Source: Cupriavidus taiwanensis
GTDB lineage: Bacteria; Pseudomonadota; Gammaproteobacteria; Burkholderiales; Burkholderiaceae
Direction of reading: 5' to 3'
DNA: 64,000 bases
NCBI RefSeq assembly: GCF_900249755.1
Contig: NZ_LT976853.1
Location: 364,107-428,106, forward strand
Below are positions 60,131 through 64,000 of this stretch, piece after piece (within the stretch, counting starts at the first letter, position 1; each line of letters begins with the position of its first letter). Position numbers and translations under genes: made by a program. The notes beneath the pieces were generated by a model. It ran no database searches and was not told the origin of the DNA. It worked only from the letters and a program-made list of their open reading frames with translations.

Positions 60131-61261
60131 ATGCTGCTGACCCCCGAACAGGAAATGATCCGCGACGCCGTGCGCCAGTTCGCGCAGGAAGTGATCGCGC
60201 CGCAGGCCGCGCAGTGGGACCGCGACAAGACCTTCCCCAAGGACGTGCACCGCGAGCTGGCGGCGCTGGGCGCCTACGGCGTGGCGGTGCCCGAGCAGTA
60301 TGGCGGCGCCGGGCTCGACTACCTGTCGCTGGCGCTGATCCTGGAAGAGATCGCGGCGGGCGACGGCGGCACCTCCACCGTCATCAGCGTCAACAACTGC
60401 CCGGTGTGCAGCATGCTGATGTCGTTCGCCAGCGAGGCGCAGAAGCAGCAGTGGCTGGTGCCGCTGGCGCGCGGCGAGATGCTGGGCGCGTTCTGCCTGA
60501 CCGAGCCGCACGTCGGCTCCGATGCCTCGGCGCTGCGCACCACCGCCGTCCGTGACGGCGACCACTACGTGCTCAACGGCGTCAAGCAGTTCATCACCAG
60601 CGGCCAGAACGCCGACGTGGCGATCGTGCTGGCGGTGACCGACAAGGCCGCCGGCAAGCGCGGCATCAGCGCCTTCATCGTGCCGACGTCTACCCCGGGC
60701 TACGTGGTGGCGCGGCTGGAAGACAAGCTCGGCCAGCATTCGTCGGACACCGCGCAGATCCTGTTCGAGGACTGCCGCGTGCCGGCGGCCAACCTGCTGG
60801 GCGAAGAGGGCGGCGGCTACAAGATGGCGCTGTCGGGGCTGGAGGGCGGGCGCATCGGCATTGCCTCGCAGAGCATCGGCATGGCGCGCGCCGCGTTCGA
60901 GGCGGCGCTGGCGTATGCCAGGGAACGCGAGAGTTTCGGCCAGCCGCTGTTCCAGCACCAGGCGGTGCAGTTCCGGCTGGCCGAGATGGCCACGCGCATC
61001 GACGTGGCGCGCCAGATGGTCTGGCACGCCGCCGCGCTGCGCGATGCCGGCCGCCCGTGCCTGAAGGAGGCGGCGATGGCCAAGCTGTTTGCCAGCGAGA
61101 TGGCGGAACGGGTGTGCTCGGATGCGATCCAGGTGTTCGGCGGCTACGGCTACGTCAGCGACTTCCCGGTCGAGCGCATCTACCGCGACGTGCGCGTGTG
61201 CCAGATCTACGAGGGCACCAGCGACATCCAGAAGATCCTGATCGCGCGCGCGCTGGCCTAG
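60131..61261 (+). CDS. Acyl-CoA dehydrogenase
   Basis: A 376-residue FAD acyl-CoA dehydrogenase. The catalytic base is Glu361 in [10 protein letters not shown], as in short- and medium-chain enzymes, so it differs from the IVD upstream. Other motifs: [16 protein letters not shown] and [12 protein letters not shown]. Its likely substrate is a short straight- or branched-chain acyl-CoA. It lies about 30 bp after the SDR gene. Confidence 0.92.
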   Translation: MLLTPEQEMIRDAVRQFAQEVIAPQAAQWDRDKTFPKDVHRELAALGAYGVAVPEQYGGAGLDYLSLALILEEIAAGDGGTSTVISVNNCPVCSMLMSFASEAQKQQWLVPLARGEMLGAFCLTEPHVGSDASALRTTAVRDGDHYVLNGVKQFITSGQNADVAIVLAVTDKAAGKRGISAFIVPTSTPGYVVARLEDKLGQHSSDTAQILFEDCRVPAANLLGEEGGGYKMALSGLEGGRIGIASQSIGMARAAFEAALAYARERESFGQPLFQHQAVQFRLAEMATRIDVARQMVWHAAALRDAGRPCLKEAAMAKLFASEMAERVCSDAIQVFGGYGYVSDFPVERIYRDVRVCQIYEGTSDIQKILIARALA

Positions 61262-61363
61262 CGCCGGCATTTGCGCGTACGATGAGCGGGCGAGGCGCGT
61301 GCGCAGCGCCCGCGCCACGCTTCCCGCAACCGGACCTGCAACCCCAAGAATAGGGCCCACGAC

Positions 61364-62020
61364 ATGACCGCAGCGATCGACTTCTACTTTGATTTCTCTT
61401 CGCCGTACGGCTACTTCGCCAGCACCCGTATCGACGACCTGGCGCAGAAGTACGGGCGCAACGTCGCCTGGCATCCGATCCTGCTGGGCGTGGTGTTCAA
61501 GACCACCGGCGCCTCGCCGCTGCCGCAGCTGCCGCTCAAGGGCGACTACAGCTGGCGCGATTTCGAGCGCACCGCGCGCTTCCACGGCATCGAATACCAG
61601 CGCCCCACGCATTTCCCGCTGCCGACCACGCATGCAGCGCGCGCCATGCTGTGGCTGCAGAACCATCACGGCGACGACCTCGCCGCGGCCTTCGCCCGCT
61701 CGGTGTACCGCGCGCTGTTCGTCGATGACATCAATATCGCCGAGCCGGCCGAGATCATGAAGCTGGCCGAGCCGCTGGGCGTCGACGTGCAGGCGCTCGA
61801 TGCCGGCGCCACCAGCTACCAGATCAAGGACCAGCTCAAGGCCGAGATCGAGGTGGCGATGGCCAAGGGCGTGTTCGGCTCGCCCTTCGTCATCGTCGAC
61901 GGCGAGCCGTTCTGGGGCTTCGACCGCTTCGACCAGATCGAGGCCCACCTGAAGAGCCGCCGCCAGACCGAGCTGCGGGCCGTGCCCAACCCCGATACCA
62001 AGGAAAAGAAACCCGCATGA
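61364..62020 (+). CDS. 2-Hydroxychromene-2-carboxylate isomerase family (DsbA-like kappa GST)
   Basis: A 218-residue protein of the DsbA/kappa-GST family, with the family's active-site segment FYFDFSSPYGYFAS near the N-terminus (Ser replacing the thiol) and the cis-Pro loop FGSPFVIVDGEPFWG. Family members isomerise aromatic intermediates with glutathione, but the substrate here is unknown. The stop overlaps the HAD gene's ATG (ATGA). Confidence 0.88.
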   Translation: MTAAIDFYFDFSSPYGYFASTRIDDLAQKYGRNVAWHPILLGVVFKTTGASPLPQLPLKGDYSWRDFERTARFHGIEYQRPTHFPLPTTHAARAMLWLQNHHGDDLAAAFARSVYRALFVDDINIAEPAEIMKLAEPLGVDVQALDAGATSYQIKDQLKAEIEVAMAKGVFGSPFVIVDGEPFWGFDRFDQIEAHLKSRRQTELRAVPNPDTKEKKPA

Positions 62021-62703
62021 CTGCAGTCAACCGTGGCCATTCCGGCCGATTCGATTGCGTGATCTTCGACTGCGACGGCGTGCTCGTCGACAGCGAGCCC
62101 ATCGTCAACCGCGTGCTCAACCAGATGCTGAACGAGCTCGGCATCGAGATCTCGCTGGAAGACTCCACGCGCCTGTTCCTGGGCCGCGCGGTGCGCGAGG
62201 AGCTGGGCATGATCGAACGCATGCGCGGCGCGCCGCTGCCCGAGAACTGGCTGTCGACCTGGCTGGCGCGCCGCAATGCGGTGCTGGAAGAAGAAGTCGC
62301 GGCGGTCGCGCATGTGCGCGAGGCCATCCGCGCGGTCGCCGCCACCGGCATGCCGGTGTGCGTGGCCTCGGGCGCGGACCGCGTCAAGGTCAAGCTGCAG
62401 CTGACCAAGACCGGGCTGGTCGAGCTGTTCCAGCAGGATGAGCGCGAGCATATCTTCTCGGCCACCGAGGTCGCGCGCAGCAAGCCGGCCCCTGACGTCT
62501 ACCTGCTGGCCGCGCGCACCATGGGCGTCGAGCCCGCGCGCTGCGCCGTGGTGGAAGACAGCCCGACCGGCGTGACCGCGGGCGTGGCGGCCGGCATGAC
62601 GGTGTTCGGCTACGCCGCGCGCAACGATGCCGCGCAGCTGCGTGAGGCCGGCGCGCGCACCATCTTCACCGATATGCGCGAGCTGCCGGAGCTGGTGGGA
62701 TGA
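62017..62703 (+). CDS. HAD-superfamily hydrolase (phosphatase/phosphomutase-like)
   Basis: A 228-residue HAD phosphatase of the beta-phosphoglucomutase/phosphoglycolate phosphatase type. Motif I is FDCDGVLVDSEP (nucleophile Asp), motif II VASGAD, motif III Lys in RSKPAPDVYL and motif IV EDSPTGV. A helical cap domain lies between motifs I and II. The substrate cannot be told. Starts and stops overlap both neighbours by 4 bp, so it is translationally coupled. Confidence 0.9.
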   Translation: MTAVNRGHSGRFDCVIFDCDGVLVDSEPIVNRVLNQMLNELGIEISLEDSTRLFLGRAVREELGMIERMRGAPLPENWLSTWLARRNAVLEEEVAAVAHVREAIRAVAATGMPVCVASGADRVKVKLQLTKTGLVELFQQDEREHIFSATEVARSKPAPDVYLLAARTMGVEPARCAVVEDSPTGVTAGVAAGMTVFGYAARNDAAQLREAGARTIFTDMRELPELVG

Positions 62704-63167
62704 CGGGCGCAAAGGTGGCGAAGGCGGCGAAGGGCGCGAAGGCGTCGCAGCGCCTGCCCAAGGCCGGGCCGGTGCCGTGCCCGTGCGGCAGCGCCGACTA
62801 CGCCGCCTGCTGCGGCCGCTTCCACCGCGGCGAGGCGCTGCCACCGAACGCCGAGGCGCTGATGCGCTCGCGCTACAGCGCCTACGTGCTGAACGACATC
62901 GACTGGCTGCGCCAGACCTGGCATGCGTCCACCTGCCCGGCCGACCTGGTGCCTGACACCGCGACGCGCTGGCTCGGGCTGACCGTCAAGGCGCATGCGC
63001 AGCAGGACGACACGCATGCCGAAGTGGAATTCGTGGCGCGCTACAAGGTGGGCGGGCGCGCCTGGCGGCTGCATGAGCGCAGCCGCTTTGTCTGCGAGGC
63101 GCGCGCACCGGGCGAGGCGCCGCAGTGGCTTTATGTGGACGGCGACATTATCGGGGAGACACCATGA
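62700..63167 (+). CDS. YchJ family protein with SEC-C motif
   Basis: A 155-residue UPF0225/YchJ protein. The SEC-C zinc motif is near the N-terminus (CPCGSADYAACCGRFH), followed by an NTF2-like domain (about 50-150). A Lys/Ala-rich leader of about 25 residues precedes it. The function is unknown. The ATG overlaps the HAD stop, and its stop overlaps the next ATG. Confidence 0.87.
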   Translation: MTGAKVAKAAKGAKASQRLPKAGPVPCPCGSADYAACCGRFHRGEALPPNAEALMRSRYSAYVLNDIDWLRQTWHASTCPADLVPDTATRWLGLTVKAHAQQDDTHAEVEFVARYKVGGRAWRLHERSRFVCEARAPGEAPQWLYVDGDIIGETP

Positions 63168-63841
63168 GCATCGACGAGCAAAAAGAGCCCGAGTACCTGC
63201 TGTATTGCTTTGCCCAGTCCGGCAACGCCTACAAGGTGGCGCAGCTGCTGGAAACCGTCGGCGTGCAGCGCGGCCAGCAGCTGTGGCGCGCGCGCTTTGT
63301 CGATTTCTTCAACGGCGAGACCCGCACCCCCGAATATCGCGCCATCAACGTGATGGGCGAGGTGCCGGTGCTGGAGTTCGGCGGCCAGCGCCTGTCGCAG
63401 TCCGGCACCATCCTCGAGACGCTGGCCGCGCGCCTGGATGCGTTCGGCGCGCGCAACGAGGCCGAGCGCGCCGAGGTGCTGCGCTGGCTGCTGTTCGACA
63501 ACCACAAGTTCACCTCGTACACCGCCACCTACCGCTTCATGCGCAACTTCGCCAGGTCGCCCGACCCGGCCGTGCTGGAGTTCTTCCGCGCGCGCTGCGA
63601 GGGCGCCTGGAGCGTGCTCGACGCGCACCTGGCGGGGCGCGATTTCGTGCTGGGCGAGCGCACCACCATCGCCGACTTCTCGCTGGCGGGCTACGTCTTC
63701 TTCGACGATGAAATCGGCGTGCACTGGCGCAAGGCGTATCCGCATATCCACGCTTGGATGGAGCGCATCCGAGCGTTGCCGGGCTGGAAGCATCCCTACG
63801 ACCTGATGCCCGGGCATCCGCTGCCGAAGGCAGCCGGCTGA
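63164..63841 (+). CDS. Glutathione S-transferase family protein
   Basis: A 225-residue GST with an N-terminal thioredoxin-like domain (LLYCFAQSGNAYKVAQLLE; the VMGEVPVLEFGGQRLSQSGTILE glutathione-binding segment) and an all-helical C-terminal domain (TIADFSLAGYVFF). The substrate is unknown. ATG 63164 overlaps the YchJ stop (ATGA); longer frames upstream lie in that gene. The next gene starts 64 bp downstream. Confidence 0.88.
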   Translation: MSIDEQKEPEYLLYCFAQSGNAYKVAQLLETVGVQRGQQLWRARFVDFFNGETRTPEYRAINVMGEVPVLEFGGQRLSQSGTILETLAARLDAFGARNEAERAEVLRWLLFDNHKFTSYTATYRFMRNFARSPDPAVLEFFRARCEGAWSVLDAHLAGRDFVLGERTTIADFSLAGYVFFDDEIGVHWRKAYPHIHAWMERIRALPGWKHPYDLMPGHPLPKAAG

Positions 63842-63905
63842 GCCCTGCCGCTGCGGCACGGCATCGGGCGCTACCTATCGCTATCTGCCAGCAAGAGACT
63901 CCGAG

Positions 63906-64000
63906 ATGCCCACGCTCGAAAGCAAACTCAACGCCCGCTCCGAATCCTTCAAGGCCAATGCCGAGGCGATGCAGGCCCTGGTGGCCGACCTGAAGGCGAA
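63906..64000 (+). CDS. liuB: Start of methylcrotonyl-CoA carboxylase carboxyltransferase subunit (partial)
   Basis: Only the first 31 residues fall inside the window (MPTLESKLNARSESFKAN and on). The pattern L-N-x-R-S-x-x-F-x-x-N-x-x-x-M resembles the conserved N-terminus of the carboxyltransferase (beta) subunit of 3-methylcrotonyl-CoA carboxylase. This enzyme acts directly after isovaleryl-CoA dehydrogenase in leucine catabolism, so it fits the cluster. The call depends on a short segment; the rest lies beyond the right edge. Confidence 0.7.
   Translation, partial: MPTLESKLNARSESFKANAEAMQALVADLKA

Overview
This is a GC-rich (roughly two-thirds G+C) chromosomal stretch of a Burkholderiales bacterium, almost certainly Cupriavidus (the former Ralstonia eutropha group). 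The assignment rests on a gene for PhaM, the DNA- and PHB-granule-binding activator of PHA synthase known from R. eutropha H16, on a methionine synthase split into two genes, on family combinations typical of the order (DUF484-xerC, LysR/DUF2917, DUF3567, argS-SPOR-dsbA) and on the leucine-catabolic cluster with its LiuR-type regulator. Coding density is high and spacing is tight, with many 4-bp ATGA/GTGA overlaps. I saw no tRNA, rRNA, insertion sequence, phage gene or CRISPR array. The content is mostly core genome.

Layout. 1-2.35 kb (minus): gatC, gatA and a small lipoprotein gene. 2.95-9.2 kb (plus): the elongasome operon mreB, mreC, mreD, mrdA (PBP2), rodA. 9.5-14.8 kb: DUF484 and xerC, a LysR regulator divergent from a DUF2917 gene, then lipB and lipA. 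14.9-19.9 kb (plus): a self-contained 5-oxoproline (pyroglutamate) module: pxpB, pxpC, pxpA, two membrane proteins (DUF969, DUF979) that are candidate transporter subunits, and pyroglutamyl peptidase pcp, behind a strong operator palindrome. 19.9-24.8 kb (minus): a VanZ-like membrane protein and an Mla/Pqi-type lipid-transport ABC system (MlaE-like permease with an N-terminal STAS-like extension, ATPase, MlaD-like protein, outer-membrane lipoprotein). 25-28.7 kb: birA, coaX, a small membrane protein, the heptose-1-phosphate adenylyltransferase and a di-iron ferritin-like protein. 28.9-33 kb (minus): patatin-like hydrolase, phaM, a crotonase-family protein and an FAH-family hydrolase. 33.3-36.6 kb (plus): IclR regulator, TonB-like/DUF3108 protein, alpha/beta hydrolase and DUF3567 protein.

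36.7-41.2 kb: rhodanese and the split methionine synthase (metH1, metH2). 41.4-46.2 kb: a secreted 11-residue-repeat protein, a two-component cluster (NarL-type regulator, stand-alone receiver, CHASE3 kinase) and small envelope or stress proteins (DUF1328, DUF883, DUF1840). 46.5-49.9 kb: argS, an FtsN-like SPOR protein and dsbA. 50.1-52.8 kb: a short-chain dehydrogenase, a BtuF-like protein without signal peptide and a metallo-beta-lactamase-fold protein. 53-64 kb: the MerR-family regulator LiuR, two LiuR-type palindromes, and a long plus-strand run with thioesterase, isovaleryl-CoA dehydrogenase, aceK, carbonic anhydrase, thiolase, a second acyl-CoA dehydrogenase and accessory genes, running off the right edge in the start of what looks like liuB (methylcrotonyl-CoA carboxylase).

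The parts with most unexplained content are the 5-oxoproline module and its operator, the LiuR promoter architecture with aceK inside the leucine cluster, three copies of a paired-hairpin intergenic repeat, and the 11-residue-repeat secreted protein. I did not find a clearly novel defence or mobile system.
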